Origin: Anaerobaca sp035448545 | Lineage (GTDB): Bacteria > Planctomycetota > Phycisphaerae > Sedimentisphaerales > Anaerobacaceae | Assembly: GCA_035448545.1 (NCBI GenBank) | Contig: DAOTJE010000013.1 | Span: forward strand, 55,487 to 119,486 | DNA: 64,000 bases | Reading direction: 5' to 3' | Shown here: positions 33,038-42,692 of the stretch, one piece after another | Layout of the letters: each line of letters starts with the position of its first letter | Position numbering within the stretch: position 1 is the first letter of the stretch | Made by a program: the position numbers and the translations under genes | The notes under the pieces: model-generated | The model's input: only the letters and a program-made list of their open reading frames with translations | Told to the model about the DNA's origin: nothing | Databases searched by the model: none

Positions 33038-34198
33038 ATGCACAACACACGACGCGATTTCCTTAAGATGGCCGGTGGTGTCGCGGGCATCCTGCCCGCG
33101 ATGCAAGGGCGGGACATCCTCGCCCCAACGCCGGCTCACGTGGCGGACGATCCGGAAGAGGAATCCGTCCGCGAGGAGTTCTTCCTTCGCCGCGAAGAGC
33201 TGACGCTGAGATTCCGCCACACGGGGGCCGAACGCCGCCTTTCGTTCGCCACGTTCAAAGGCACGCCCCAGGCGTGGCGAGAGGCGTGCCGCGACAAACT
33301 GGCCGAGCTGATCGGCTTCTCGAAACCGGCGCCGTGCCGGGCAAAGCTCGTGCGGTCGATCGAACACCAGGGCGTCCATATCGAGGCGTGGGTGATGCAG
33401 GTCGATGAGAATCTCTCGATTCCCGCCTACCTGCTGTCTGGCGAGGCGAAGGCGAAGCGCGACAGAGCGGTCATGACGATCCACGGCCACGGGGCGGTCG
33501 AGCCGTGCGTGGGGATGCACGACGACTATCACCACCAGTTCGCCCTGCGGCTGGCCCAGGCCGGCCATCTCGTGCTGTGCCCGGCCCTGCGCGGGTTCGG
33601 CCCGCTGGGCGACATGGCCTTCGGCGACCCGGACTACTGCCTGGACTACTGGCGGTCGGAGCGGGGTCGGCAGTTCACCTTGGTCTCCGACGCGTTCCTC
33701 TACGGCCGGACCGTGATCGGCCAGACCATCGAGGACCTGCTGCGCTGGGAGATGTGGCTGGCCGAGCATTGCAGCGTGCGGACCGTCGACGTCGCCGGCA
33801 TCTCCTACGGCGGCGACCTGGCGGTGACCTATCCGGTCTTCAGCGACCGCGTCGGCAGGATCTACGCCAGCGGCACGATGGGCTCGTTCGAAGGCATCTT
33901 CTCCCGCTGCTACAACGCGCCGGCGCACGGCATCCCCGGCATTCTGAACTGGATGGACCGCAGCGACATCGCGGGCCTGAACGCCCCCCGCCCGATCCGG
34001 CTCCACTACGGAGAGCTGGACCAGCCGGCACCCGACAACAACTCGGCCTCCTACAACGAAACCGTGCAGCCCGCCTTGGCCGAACTACGCACAATCTACA
34101 GGGCCTTCGACGCCGAGAGCCACGTCAGCCTCTACGTGACGCCCAACTCCTGGCACGAGATCGACAACGACGACCTCAGGCAGTTCCTTGCAACCTGA
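33038..34198 (+). CDS. Tat-exported alpha/beta hydrolase (acetyl-xylan-esterase-like)
   Basis: About 386 residues starting at 33,038 with GGAG 8 nt upstream; the open frame begins 18 nt earlier inside the previous stop region. RRDFLKMAGGVAGIL is a twin-arginine signal. The hydrolase has the oxyanion strand VMTIHGHG, the nucleophile elbow GISYGGD with S256, LHYGELDQ near the acid, and SWHEIDND with the catalytic His. It resembles the planctomycete family of dienelactone-hydrolase/acetyl-esterase-like proteins. With the GH51-like gene it probably removes ester groups from plant- or algal-type polysaccharide. Confidence 0.85.
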   Translation: MHNTRRDFLKMAGGVAGILPAMQGRDILAPTPAHVADDPEEESVREEFFLRREELTLRFRHTGAERRLSFATFKGTPQAWREACRDKLAELIGFSKPAPCRAKLVRSIEHQGVHIEAWVMQVDENLSIPAYLLSGEAKAKRDRAVMTIHGHGAVEPCVGMHDDYHHQFALRLAQAGHLVLCPALRGFGPLGDMAFGDPDYCLDYWRSERGRQFTLVSDAFLYGRTVIGQTIEDLLRWEMWLAEHCSVRTVDVAGISYGGDLAVTYPVFSDRVGRIYASGTMGSFEGIFSRCYNAPAHGIPGILNWMDRSDIAGLNAPRPIRLHYGELDQPAPDNNSASYNETVQPALAELRTIYRAFDAESHVSLYVTPNSWHEIDNDDLRQFLAT

Positions 34199-34321
34199 CA
34201 GCCCTCCTCAGGTCCATCAGGTGTGCACTTGACCATACGCAGAAGGACGGCTCTTCCAGGCGAACGACGAAACCCTCCACTGGGACGTCTGAGCCAAGGG
34301 CGAGCCTAAACATCTCCGTTT

Positions 34322-35242
34322 TCAGCGCGCGGGGGACGAATGCGCAAACATATGGGGGTCATGGACGAGGAACGAATCGCGCTCGTTCATCGGCTGCATA
34401 TCAGGAGCGTATACTGCCATGAATCCCTTGGCATCACCTTTCACATACGACGAGGCCTTCGCGTATATATTGTCATCGTCGAGGCCACAGAAGGAGCGAT
34501 GCTCAAATGACGCGTGCCCGTCGAGGAACAGGACGTTCTGCCCGTCTGTCTGGTGTGAAACGGAGTTGCCCATGCGCGCCGTCCTGACTGTGCCGTTGTA
34601 CGGAGCGACATCGGGGTAGAAAAGCGTGAAGTCTCGCGCATAGGACGCAGGACTGATGATCCAGGGATTGCGGTCAGCGGCCACGGCGAGGTTCGGATCG
34701 CGCGACGTGGTCAGGCCATACCTGCCGAAAGGAATATGATAGGTGTAGCTGCAGTTGTCGGCCGGGGAGGCCCCGAAATCCCATGCGTCCACCAGTTTGA
34801 AGTCCGCTCTGTAGACTACTTCATCGGCAAGTTTGAATTCCGTCGTACCCCTATCGGCCGGGCAGACGAACATTCGAGGCTGCACCTGGGAGTACTTGAC
34901 CAGCAGGTAGAAACACGAACTGATCGTCGCTTTGCCGCCCTTTCCATCGGGCGGAATGCTGTACGCCGTCTCGCGGTCCGGAGCCTTCCACATCACCGGC
35001 CCGTTCCACACCGAATTAGGATCACCGGCGCGAGGCAGGACGCCGTCATACTCGTTGGCATAGACCAGCATGGCCTTGCCGATCCGCGCCAGGTTCGCCC
35101 TGCACACCGCCCGCGTCCCCTGGTTTCGCGGCATTGACGCCAGTGGTCCGGCCAGCACCAGCAGAAACACACCCGCCACGACCAGCACCAGGACATCCAA
35201 TCGCGTCAACCCGCTCGATCCGCTTCGCCTCGTCATCGCCAT
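34322..35242 (-). CDS. Prepilin-like protein with H-X9-DG end
   Basis: About 306 residues. The ATG at 35,242, or the one at 35,236, follows GGAGGG; the open frame upstream is not needed. SSG then LTRLDVLVLVVAGVFLLVLA is a type III prepilin signal (cleavage after Gly, one hydrophobic helix), but the usual fifth Glu is Asp. CRANLARIGKAMLVYANEYDGVLP is the conserved stretch of planctomycete/verrucomicrobial pseudopilins. NVLFLDGHASFEHR near the end is the DUF1559-like DG motif. It is probably a minor pseudopilin of a type II-like secretion or pilus system. Confidence 0.85.
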   Translation of the reverse strand: MAMTRRSGSSGLTRLDVLVLVVAGVFLLVLAGPLASMPRNQGTRAVCRANLARIGKAMLVYANEYDGVLPRAGDPNSVWNGPVMWKAPDRETAYSIPPDGKGGKATISSCFYLLVKYSQVQPRMFVCPADRGTTEFKLADEVVYRADFKLVDAWDFGASPADNCSYTYHIPFGRYGLTTSRDPNLAVAADRNPWIISPASYARDFTLFYPDVAPYNGTVRTARMGNSVSHQTDGQNVLFLDGHASFEHRSFCGLDDDNIYAKASSYVKGDAKGFMAVYAPDMQPMNERDSFLVHDPHMFAHSSPAR

Positions 35243-35379
35243 GTTCCCTCCAAAAGGCTCTCGCAGGACATACACTCCGTCGCTCAGACCATCGCTCGGG
35301 CCTCTGCTCACAACAGAACCAATTCTACTTCATCCGGCGCCCAAAAGACAAGCCCCGTCGATAGACTCCGCGAGCTCTC

Positions 35380-35448
35380 GTTCGTAGTGTGCCCGTAAGG
35401 GCATACCCAACCACAGACGGGATAACGCCTGACGGCGTCACTACGAAC
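35380..35448. repeat. Nested three-hairpin palindrome
   Basis: Outer arms GTTCGTAGTG (35,380-35,389) and CACTACGAAC (35,439-35,448) pair perfectly. Inside are two hairpins, TGCCC-GTAA-GGGCA (35,390-35,403) and ACGCC-TGAC-GGCGT (35,425-35,438). It can fold as a three-way junction on either strand. It lies between the ClC gene end and the prepilin gene start. I take it as a mobile mini-repeat. Confidence 0.75.
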
Positions 35449-35476
35449 AGGCGGACAGTCAGGGCAGCACAAGAGA

Positions 35477-37510
35477 TCACAGGTTGTCCTGGAGGGCCTG
35501 GATGTCTTTGGGAGTGCCGCTGACGAGGATCCGGTCGCCGGCGCGGAAGGCGTAGTCGGCGCCGGGGGTGATGGAACGGGCGGGCCGGCCTTCCTGAAGC
35601 TCTCTGACGATGAACACGCTGACGCGGTAGTGCGACCGCAGTTGCAGCTCGCCCAGCCTGCGGCCCGCCATCCAGCGGGGCACCTCGATCTCGGTCACAA
35701 CGGTGTCGCCGCCGATGTGGAGCGTCTGCGACGGGTCGTGGGCCGCAATGCGGGCGCCCAGCTCGACCGCGAGGTTGCGGTGGGCCACCTCCTGGTTGTA
35801 GCGACGCAGGACGTCGCTGTGGACCACCGAGCCGACCAGGCGGTCTTCCTCGTCGACCACCGGCAGGCGGTCCAGGCCCGTCTGGGCGAAGCGGTCCACG
35901 ACCGCATCGAGCGATTGCGTCAGGCGAATCGGCACGATGGGCTCCTTGAAATCCACGATGGCATAGGCGTGCCGTAGCTCGTCCGGATCGCTGAGGATGT
36001 GCTTGAGGTTCGCAAGCGAGATGACACCCGTCAGCCGGCCGCGGTCGCCCAGCGTGAAGATCACGTAGCGATGCGTTTCCAGCGCCAGGCGGACCAGGGC
36101 GTCAAACGGCGCCTTCTCCGACACGGAGGCCTCATCGGTTCGCAGCACCGCCTCGACCGGGATGGCGCGGAGCACGTTGAGGTCTTCGCCGTGATGGGCC
36201 TGGATACCCTGGCGGCGCAGCTTCTCGGTGTAGATGGACTCGGCGCTGAGCTTGCGAGCCACAAACGACGCCATGACGACCGTGAACATCAGAGGCAGCA
36301 GCATGGCGTACTCGTTGGTCATCTCCACGAGGATGACGATGGCCGACAGCGGCGCCAGAGCACAGGCGCCGTTGACCGCCGCCATGCCCACCAGGGCGTA
36401 GGCGACGGGCGAAGCCGTCACCTGAGGGAACCACTGGTGGACCGTGTAGCCGAAGGCGCCGCCCAGCATCGCGCCGATGTACAGCGATGGCGCGAACACG
36501 CCACCGGAGCCGCCCGAGCCGATGCTGATCGCCGTGGCGACGATCTTCAGCGCCACCAGCAGAAACGCCAGGCCGCACGTCAATCGGCCCTCGAAGAGGA
36601 CCTCGATCGATTCGTAGCCCACGCCCATGATGTGCGGATAGAAGATCGCGATCCCACCCACCAGCAGCCCGCCGAAGGCCGGTCGAATCCACAACGGAAT
36701 ACGCGTCTTTTCAAAAGCGTCCCCGGCGATGTAGATGCTCCGCGAAAACGCGTAGCCCACCACGCCGGCAAGGAGACCCAGCACCAGATAGAAGCCGAAC
36801 TCCCAGTGCGAGACCATCTGGAACAATGGCAGCGTGAACTCGGTGATGTCGCCACGAAACTGACGGGTCACCGCCGTGGCGGCCACCGCCGAGACCAGGA
36901 TCGGCGTGAAGGCGCTCAGGCCGAAATCCGCGACGATCAATTCCAGGGCGAACAGCGTGCCCGCCATCGGCGCGTTGAACGTCGCGGCGACGCCCGCCGC
37001 CACGCCGCAACCGACCAGCGTCTTCAGTGGAACGGCAGGCAATCGAAACACCTGCCCGACGGCGGAGGCGATGGCGGCTCCGACCTGCACGATCGGCCCT
37101 TCCCGGCCGAGCGAACCACCGCTGGCAATGCCGATCGCCGACGTCAGCGACTTGACGACCACCACGATCGGGCGAATGATGCTGTTGCGGGTGAGTACGG
37201 CGGCCATCACCTCCGCGACACCATCCCCCCGGACCTCGCGCGCCAGGAAGTAAATCAACAGACCGGCGATCCCGCCACCGACGGCCGGCAGGAGCAGTCG
37301 GCGGTACCATGCCACCGCGAACAAGGCATCCGGCGACATATCGGGCTGCGACCAGAATACCCCCTGCAATAGAAAGATCAGCTTCTTGAACAACAGGGCG
37401 CCGAACCCGCCCAGGATGCCGACGACAACCGCCAGCAGCAGCATTTCGGTGGCCGGCGTCAGCTTCAGACGCCGGAAAATCAATTGTCGCTTGTTCCAGA
37501 TCCTTCGCAT
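35477..37510 (-). CDS. ClC-family chloride channel/transporter with CBS pair and RCK_C domain
   Basis: About 677 residues. The membrane part has the ClC selectivity motifs SLGREGPIVQVGAAIAS with the gating Glu, and GSGGSGGVFAPSLYIGAMLG. Then come two CBS domains (VISLANLKHILSD; FAQTGLDRLPVVDEEDRL). The last 80 residues are a TrkA C-terminal-type regulatory domain (WMAGRRLGELQLRSHYRVSV, AGDRILVSGTPKDIQAL). The open frame runs 30 codons further to 37,600, but that part is encoded by repeat DNA (37,561-37,606), so the ATG at 37,510 was chosen. An outwardly proton-coupled mode is possible, since the external gating Glu is present. Confidence 0.9.
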   Translation of the reverse strand: MRRIWNKRQLIFRRLKLTPATEMLLLAVVVGILGGFGALLFKKLIFLLQGVFWSQPDMSPDALFAVAWYRRLLLPAVGGGIAGLLIYFLAREVRGDGVAEVMAAVLTRNSIIRPIVVVVKSLTSAIGIASGGSLGREGPIVQVGAAIASAVGQVFRLPAVPLKTLVGCGVAAGVAATFNAPMAGTLFALELIVADFGLSAFTPILVSAVAATAVTRQFRGDITEFTLPLFQMVSHWEFGFYLVLGLLAGVVGYAFSRSIYIAGDAFEKTRIPLWIRPAFGGLLVGGIAIFYPHIMGVGYESIEVLFEGRLTCGLAFLLVALKIVATAISIGSGGSGGVFAPSLYIGAMLGGAFGYTVHQWFPQVTASPVAYALVGMAAVNGACALAPLSAIVILVEMTNEYAMLLPLMFTVVMASFVARKLSAESIYTEKLRRQGIQAHHGEDLNVLRAIPVEAVLRTDEASVSEKAPFDALVRLALETHRYVIFTLGDRGRLTGVISLANLKHILSDPDELRHAYAIVDFKEPIVPIRLTQSLDAVVDRFAQTGLDRLPVVDEEDRLVGSVVHSDVLRRYNQEVAHRNLAVELGARIAAHDPSQTLHIGGDTVVTEIEVPRWMAGRRLGELQLRSHYRVSVFIVRELQEGRPARSITPGADYAFRAGDRILVSGTPKDIQALQDNL

Positions 37511-37560
37511 GAGTCTGCGGGGTTCACTCCTTGTCCTGATTTCGGACGGCGGATTTGCCT

Positions 37561-37606
37561 CGACGCGCCATTCCGCAATCCGCAATCGCCAATCGGCCAT
37601 CCGCCG
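37561..37606. repeat. Short tandem/dispersed repeat, family 2, copy 1
   Basis: Repeated units of the form CCGCAATCCGCAATCGCCAA followed by TCGGCCATCCGCC. The minus strand reads as the spurious WRLRIAEWR peptide typical of planctomycete repeats. The sequence is related to 47,861-47,891. It sits just upstream of the ClC start. Confidence 0.6.
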
Positions 37607-37639
37607 AACCCGCCTTCGACCGACAGGCGGCGATGTACC

Positions 37640-38749
37640 TCATGAGCGAGTGGACATGCGGTTCGAGCGCGGATGGGACGGACGGTCCGGCCGGTCGTCG
37701 GGCCGGTCCGACGACGCGAAGGACTCGAAACGCCCGAAGATCATCTTGCCCGCCGACGTCTGCAAGGAGCTGGTCACGCTGATCTGCACCTCTCGCCCGA
37801 TCTTGTTGCGCCCCCCTTCGACCACAATCATCGTCCCGTCGTCGAGGTAGCCGATGCCCTGATCGGCCTCTTCGCCCGGCTTGACGATCTTGACCTGCAT
37901 CGTCTCGCCCGGCAACGCCACCACCTTGAGCGAATTCGCCAGATCGTTGATGTTGACCACGTCGACGCCACGAACCTGGGCCACTTTCGTCAGGTTGTAG
38001 TCGGTGGTGACCAGGCGCCCGTTGTGGACCTTCGCGAAGACCATCAGCTTCTGATCCACGCCTTTGGCCTCCTCCGTCTCCGCCACCGCCGTCTCGTCGA
38101 TCTGCACCTCGATCACCTGGCTGGACTGCATCTTCTTGAGCACGTCCAGACCCCGGCGGCCCCGGTTGCGCTTGAGCTTGTCCGCCGAGTCGGCAATGAG
38201 CTGCAACTCGTTGAGCACAAAGCGCGGCACGATGATCGGGGCGTCGAACAGACGGCTCTCGGACAGGTCGTAGATCCGCCCGTCGACGATGGCGGACGTG
38301 TCGAGGATCAGGGGGCGCGCCCCCTTGGTCTGCTTGGCAAATTCCACGTACGGCACGACGAAGCGGAAATCGTCCTTGGTACGCATCACGATGCTGATGG
38401 TGAAGTAGCAGATGCAGATGCCCAGCATCCACTTGATGGCGACCTTGGCCGGCTCGACCATCTGAATCCGGTACGACTCGCCGATCATGTCCACGGCGCT
38501 GGCCAACGCACCACTGATGAAGATGCCGACCAGAAGCCCGAAGAACACGCCCGCCAGAGCACTGAGCTTGCGCTTGGGCGTCAGGACGTCCAGGAACAGG
38601 AAGAAGACGGTCAGGCCGACACCGCTGATTACAACCGACCACCAGCTGGCGGAGTTCTCGGTCTTGCTCAGCTCAACGGAGGAGGCGTTGACCACCAGCA
38701 CGGAAACCACAATAACGATGAATACGCCACGAAACAGCCACAGTAGCAT
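37640..38749 (-). CDS. PIN/TRAM-domain membrane protein (YacL-like)
   Basis: About 369 residues. Four N-terminal membrane helices (LWLFRGVFIVIVVSVLVV; VVISGVGLTVFFLFLDVL; GVFFGLLVGIFISGALA; WMLGICICYFTISIV) are followed by a PIN nuclease domain with acidic residues in LILDTSAIVDGRI, FVLNELQ and LVTTDYNL. A TRAM beta-barrel follows (MQVKIVKPGEEADQGIGYLD, EGGRNKIGREVQISV). This is the Bacillus YacL architecture, implicated in RNA metabolism. GTG 38,755 is the first possible start, but AAAGG is spaced for the ATG at 38,749. The C-terminus is an Arg/Pro/Ser-rich tail. Confidence 0.9.
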   Translation of the reverse strand: MLLWLFRGVFIVIVVSVLVVNASSVELSKTENSASWWSVVISGVGLTVFFLFLDVLTPKRKLSALAGVFFGLLVGIFISGALASAVDMIGESYRIQMVEPAKVAIKWMLGICICYFTISIVMRTKDDFRFVVPYVEFAKQTKGARPLILDTSAIVDGRIYDLSESRLFDAPIIVPRFVLNELQLIADSADKLKRNRGRRGLDVLKKMQSSQVIEVQIDETAVAETEEAKGVDQKLMVFAKVHNGRLVTTDYNLTKVAQVRGVDVVNINDLANSLKVVALPGETMQVKIVKPGEEADQGIGYLDDGTMIVVEGGRNKIGREVQISVTSSLQTSAGKMIFGRFESFASSDRPDDRPDRPSHPRSNRMSTRS

Positions 38750-38945
38750 CGCCACGACCTTTCAATGATCGCCAGTCCGTTCGATCGGCAGTCATCTTTA
38801 TTATAGTCGTCGGCCGCGACGCCGGCAACCAGGACCTCCGACGCGGGTTCCCAAGGGGTGCACGGCGTGTTTGTAGGTAGGTTCCTGCGGAGGCCAGGAA
38901 AGGGGGCTGTCATCTCGACGAGCGTGGCGGATGTCATTTCGACGA

Positions 38946-38974
38946 AGGGCTCCCCCACCTCTGGGGGGAGCCCT
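38946..38974. repeat. Strong 11-bp GC hairpin downstream of rpsA
   Basis: AGGGCTCCCCC (38,946-38,956) pairs with GGGGGAGCCCT (38,964-38,974). It is 60 nt beyond the rpsA stop. No long T-run follows on the minus strand (TTCGTCG), so it may be a pause/processing site or another mini-repeat rather than a clean terminator. The rest of 38,750-39,033 shows no gene. Confidence 0.5.
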
Positions 38975-39033
38975 GAAAAACGCTCCAGGCGTCGGCAATG
39001 CTGCCTTTGGCATTTCGATCAGCCGGCCGGCGG

Positions 39034-40824
39034 TCAGCTTGCAGCACCGTCCTTCTTATCGGGGGCCGGCTTGGCGGACCGCAGGGTGATACCCAGCGTG
39101 TCGCCGCCGGAGGGATAGGCGCTTTCCTCCCTGGCCACCGGTTGCACTCTCGACGGCGCCGGTGCGGCGTGCTCTTCCTGGGCCCATTGCACCCTTCGCA
39201 GGCTCAGGCCGATCTTGCGGGCTTCGGGATCGACCTTGAGGATCTTGACTTCCACCTCATCGCCGGGCTTGACCACATCCTGCGGCTTGTCGATCTTGTG
39301 ATCGGCCAGCTCCGAGATGTGCAGCAGCCCTTCCAGGTCCGGCTCCAGCTCCACAAACGCGCCGAAGTTGGTCAGCTTGGCGATCTTGCCTTTGATGATG
39401 TGACCGGGGATGTATTTCTCGGGAATGGCACGAATCCACGGGTCCTCGGTCATCTGCTTGATGCCGAGCGAAATCCGCTGCTTGGCCTCGTTCACTTCGA
39501 GGACCACGCACTTGACTTCCTGGCCTTTTTCCAGCGCTTCGCTGGGGTGCCCGAACTTGCGGGTCCAGCTCAGGTCGGAGATGTGGACCATGCCGTCGAT
39601 ACCCGGCTCGATCTCGACGAAGGCACCGAAGTTTGTCATGCTGCGCACGTGGGCAGTCACCACGGTTCCCGGCGGGTACTTCCGAGCGGCCAGTTCCCAC
39701 GGGTTCTGCTCAGTCTGCTTGATCCCCAGCGAGATTTCCTGCTTCTCCTTGTTGACGTTGAGCACGACGACGTCGATCTCGTCGCCGAGGTTGACCATCT
39801 CGCTGGGATGCGCCAGACGACGGGTCCAGCTCATTTCACTGATGTGCACAAGGCCTTCGATCCCGTCTTCCAGGCGGACAAAGACGCCGTAGTTCATCAC
39901 GTTGACGACCTTGCCTTTGACCTTGGCGCCCACCGGGTACTTTGTCTCGACGCTCTCCCACGGACTGGGGCTCTTCTGCTTGAGGCCCAGCGAGATCTTC
40001 TCGTTCTCCTTGTCGACGCCGATGACCACGCACTCGATCTCCTGATCCAGATCGACCACTTCGGAGGGGTGGGAGATGCGGCCCCAGCTCAGGTCGGAGA
40101 TGTGCAGCAGGCCGTCCAAGCCGCCCAGGTCGACGAACACGCCGAAGTCCGCAATGTTCTTGACGACACCCTTGCGAAGCTGACCGACCTCGATCTCGCT
40201 GAGAATCCTCTCTTTGCTGGCGCGGCGCTCTTCCTCGATGAGCTTGCGACGGGAGACCACGATGTTGCGGTTCTCCACATCGATCTTGAGGATCTTGCAC
40301 TCGACGTCTTTACCGATGAACCGGCTGATGTCGCCCGGCTTGCGAATGTCAACCTGCGAGGCCGGCAGGAAGACCGGAACACCGATGTCCACGAGCAGGC
40401 CACCCTTAATCCGCCGGATAACCCTGCCGCTGACAACGTCTCCCTCCTTCTTCGTGTTGATGATGTGCTCCCAGCCGCGAATCGTGTCCGCCTTGCGCTT
40501 GCTCAGCAGGATGAGACCCCCGTCCGAGTCGGTATCCTCCAGCAGAACCTCGATCTCGCGACCCGGGGTGATCTCGTCGGGACTGCTGAACTCACCTGCG
40601 TCGACCACGCCTTCGCTCTTCAGACCAACCTCGACAATCACGTCGTTGCCAATCTGAGAGACGATGGTGCCCTTGAGAATCGTTCCCGGCAGACGCGAGT
40701 CCACCTTCTTCTGCAGCATCTGTTCGAGGTACTGGTTTTCCACCTCCCCGAACATCTCGCCGATCTGCTCTTCCAGTTTCGCGTCGGACAACCCCAGCTT
40801 GTTGACTAAGTTTCGATCTACCAT
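39034..40824 (-). CDS. rpsA: 30S ribosomal protein S1
   Basis: About 596 residues with six S1 RNA-binding domains. Each domain has the fold signature: IVSQIGNDVIVEVGLKSEG; VIRRIKGGLLVDIGVPVF; VVKNIADFGVFVDLGG; VVNVMNYGVFVRLEDG; VRSMTNFGAFVEIEPG; IAKLTNFGAFVELEPD. They occupy roughly residues 45-540, and a charged 45-residue tail follows. S1 brings mRNA to the 30S subunit. The start MVDRNLVNKLGLSD at 40,824 was chosen over 40,896 because the extra 24 residues are not S1-like. It lies downstream of ispH on the same strand, an arrangement also known as an ispH-rpsA link in other phyla. Confidence 0.95.
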   Translation of the reverse strand: MVDRNLVNKLGLSDAKLEEQIGEMFGEVENQYLEQMLQKKVDSRLPGTILKGTIVSQIGNDVIVEVGLKSEGVVDAGEFSSPDEITPGREIEVLLEDTDSDGGLILLSKRKADTIRGWEHIINTKKEGDVVSGRVIRRIKGGLLVDIGVPVFLPASQVDIRKPGDISRFIGKDVECKILKIDVENRNIVVSRRKLIEEERRASKERILSEIEVGQLRKGVVKNIADFGVFVDLGGLDGLLHISDLSWGRISHPSEVVDLDQEIECVVIGVDKENEKISLGLKQKSPSPWESVETKYPVGAKVKGKVVNVMNYGVFVRLEDGIEGLVHISEMSWTRRLAHPSEMVNLGDEIDVVVLNVNKEKQEISLGIKQTEQNPWELAARKYPPGTVVTAHVRSMTNFGAFVEIEPGIDGMVHISDLSWTRKFGHPSEALEKGQEVKCVVLEVNEAKQRISLGIKQMTEDPWIRAIPEKYIPGHIIKGKIAKLTNFGAFVELEPDLEGLLHISELADHKIDKPQDVVKPGDEVEVKILKVDPEARKIGLSLRRVQWAQEEHAAPAPSRVQPVAREESAYPSGGDTLGITLRSAKPAPDKKDGAAS

Positions 40825-40987
40825 ACACTCTGAATCCCCTGTGGAGTCTTCCCGTGCGACCGACCGACGCTCCACATACACATCAGCCGGCCTCAATGCT
40901 GCTTTGCATCAATCCAAGTTGATATTGGAATCCCCCTGCTCACGCAGCAGAAGGCACGACAAACGCGCTCGCGACGCGTCGAACCGT

Positions 40988-41839
40988 TCACTGTTCTTCG
41001 CCAAACCGCTCCAAGTGCTTGACAAATTCTTCAATAACCCAATCCGGGGTGGAGGCCCCGGCCGTCACACCAGCCACCTTCCTGCCGAAAAGCACGTTTT
41101 TATCAAGTTCGTCCCAATTCTGCAAGTGAAAGGTCGCCTCGTTGTGTTTTTTGCAAAGTTCGGCCAGCCGGCGGGTGTTGGCGCTGTGCAGCCCGCCCAG
41201 GACGAACATGATGTCCACCTGCTGGCACAGCTCGATGGCGGACTCCTGCCGCTTGATCGCTTCCTTGCACAGGGTGTTGACCACCTTCAGCTCGCTGAAA
41301 CTGCGGCGGGCAATGGCCGCCAGCATCCGCCCGAGATGCTCGGGGCTCTGCGTGGTCTGGCAGACAATGCCCAAGCGCCCGTTCCGAGGCAATTTGTCCA
41401 GGTCGGCCTCATCAGCTACGACAACCACACTGTTGACGCATCCGACCACACCCTGCACCTCCGGGTGGTTCTCCTCGCCGATAATCACAACCTCGTAGCC
41501 CTCGGCTTCGAGCTGTTTGACGATCTGCTGCAGGCGTTTGACCAGGACGCAGGTGGCGTCCACGATGTGGAAGCCCTCGTCCCGGAGACGGCTCAGCTCG
41601 CTGGGAGCAACCCCGTGGGAGCGGATCAGGACGGTCCCGGAATCCATCTCATCGACCGAATCGACCGTATGCAGGCCGGCGGCCCGCAGCCGTTCCACCT
41701 CGTCCTTGTTGTGGATTATCGGACCGAGGCAGTACACGGACTGGTTCTCCGGGGTCTGCCGCAATGTCTTCTCCGCCATGCTGATCGCGTTTCGCACCCC
41801 CGGACAGAACCCGCATTTTGCCGCTACGAGTACCTTCAT
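40988..41839 (-). CDS. ispH: 4-hydroxy-3-methylbut-2-enyl diphosphate reductase
   Basis: A 283-residue iron-sulfur enzyme that makes IPP and DMAPP, last step of the MEP isoprenoid route. Cluster cysteines sit in KCGFCPGVRNAI (C12), HIVDATCVLV (about C97) and NTLCKEAIKRQES (about C193). ENHPEVQGVVG supplies the active-site His, and GLHSANTRRL and GASTPDWVIEEF complete the family pattern. In the second cysteine motif Val replaces the usual Pro after Cys. Length is standard. It is placed about 160 nt before rpsA and probably shares its transcript. Confidence 0.93.
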   Translation of the reverse strand: MKVLVAAKCGFCPGVRNAISMAEKTLRQTPENQSVYCLGPIIHNKDEVERLRAAGLHTVDSVDEMDSGTVLIRSHGVAPSELSRLRDEGFHIVDATCVLVKRLQQIVKQLEAEGYEVVIIGEENHPEVQGVVGCVNSVVVVADEADLDKLPRNGRLGIVCQTTQSPEHLGRMLAAIARRSFSELKVVNTLCKEAIKRQESAIELCQQVDIMFVLGGLHSANTRRLAELCKKHNEATFHLQNWDELDKNVLFGRKVAGVTAGASTPDWVIEEFVKHLERFGEEQ

Positions 41840-41971
41840 GCCCGTTCCATCGTACCTTCAGCCGCTGACGGCTATACCAACAGAACGGGAGCGGGGCCTG
41901 TCCACCCACTCCCGTTGACGTCTCTCACGGTTTCGCAGGCCCGCCGTGCGAGCCCATCAGACGCGGGATCC

Positions 41972-42652
41972 CTATTCGACCGGCTGAATCCAGAGGTTCC
42001 GGTACTCGATCGCGGCGCCTTCGCTCTGGAGGCAGATCCTGCCGCCGCGTTCGGAGCACTCCGTGGCCACATTCTGGATCACACCGTTGACCAGCACGAC
42101 GACCCAGTCATCCTTGCAGATGATGTCGTAAGCGTTCCACTGGCCGGGCTCCTTCTCGCTGCTGTCGCGGAGCTTGACCGTCCGCCGGCCCTGGACCCGG
42201 CTGCCGCCTTTGGCGTGCTGGGCGGTCTCGACGCCGTCGATGACCCAGAAATCGCCCGCGCTGCCCGCCTGGAGCTGACACTCGAGGCTCTTGGGCCAGA
42301 CTTTGTCGGTGCCGCTGGCGTGCACGAGGACGCCGTTATTGCCCGGCTCGGCGGGCCATCGCCATTCGACGTGCAGATGATAGTCGGCGTACGACGTCTC
42401 CGTCCGCATGTAGCCGGCGGGCTTACCCGAGCAGCGCAGCACGCCGTTGCCGATCGACCACGTCTTGGCGACATCGGCATTCACATCGGCCAGGAACAGC
42501 TTCCAGCCGGTGAAATTCGTCCCGTTGAACAGGACGATCTTCTCCTTTGGCACGGTCGCGATCTCGGCGGCGGCCGCCCCGCTCGCCAGAGCGATCAACA
42601 TCACGCTGGCAACTCTAACCAAGGGGGCCCGCCTTCTATTCCGGCTTGGCAT
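41972..42652 (-). CDS. Secreted DUF1080 (3-keto-disaccharide-hydrolase-type) protein, second copy of operon
   Basis: About 226 residues, start at 42,652 with GGAG 8 nt upstream and signal peptide ending AAAAEI. The concanavalin-like sandwich begins with the diagnostic LFNGTNFTGWK, then NGVLRCSGKPAGYMRTE, LHVEWRWPAEPGNNGVLVH, SLECQLQAGSAGDFW and a final IEYRNLWIQPV. Pfam PF06439 members include enzymes and binding modules acting on 3-keto-glycosides. It is the last gene of a three-gene run with a Gfo/Idh/MocA oxidoreductase and another DUF1080 gene. Confidence 0.88.
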   Translation of the reverse strand: MPSRNRRRAPLVRVASVMLIALASGAAAAEIATVPKEKIVLFNGTNFTGWKLFLADVNADVAKTWSIGNGVLRCSGKPAGYMRTETSYADYHLHVEWRWPAEPGNNGVLVHASGTDKVWPKSLECQLQAGSAGDFWVIDGVETAQHAKGGSRVQGRRTVKLRDSSEKEPGQWNAYDIICKDDWVVVLVNGVIQNVATECSERGGRICLQSEGAAIEYRNLWIQPVE

Positions 42653-42692
42653 TTTCGACACTCCTTTCATCGAGTGCGACGTGAACCGACGA

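Noticed and set aside
37511..37600. Thirty extra N-terminal residues on the ClC protein
   Set aside because: They are encoded by family 2 repeat DNA and read as a known spurious peptide pattern.
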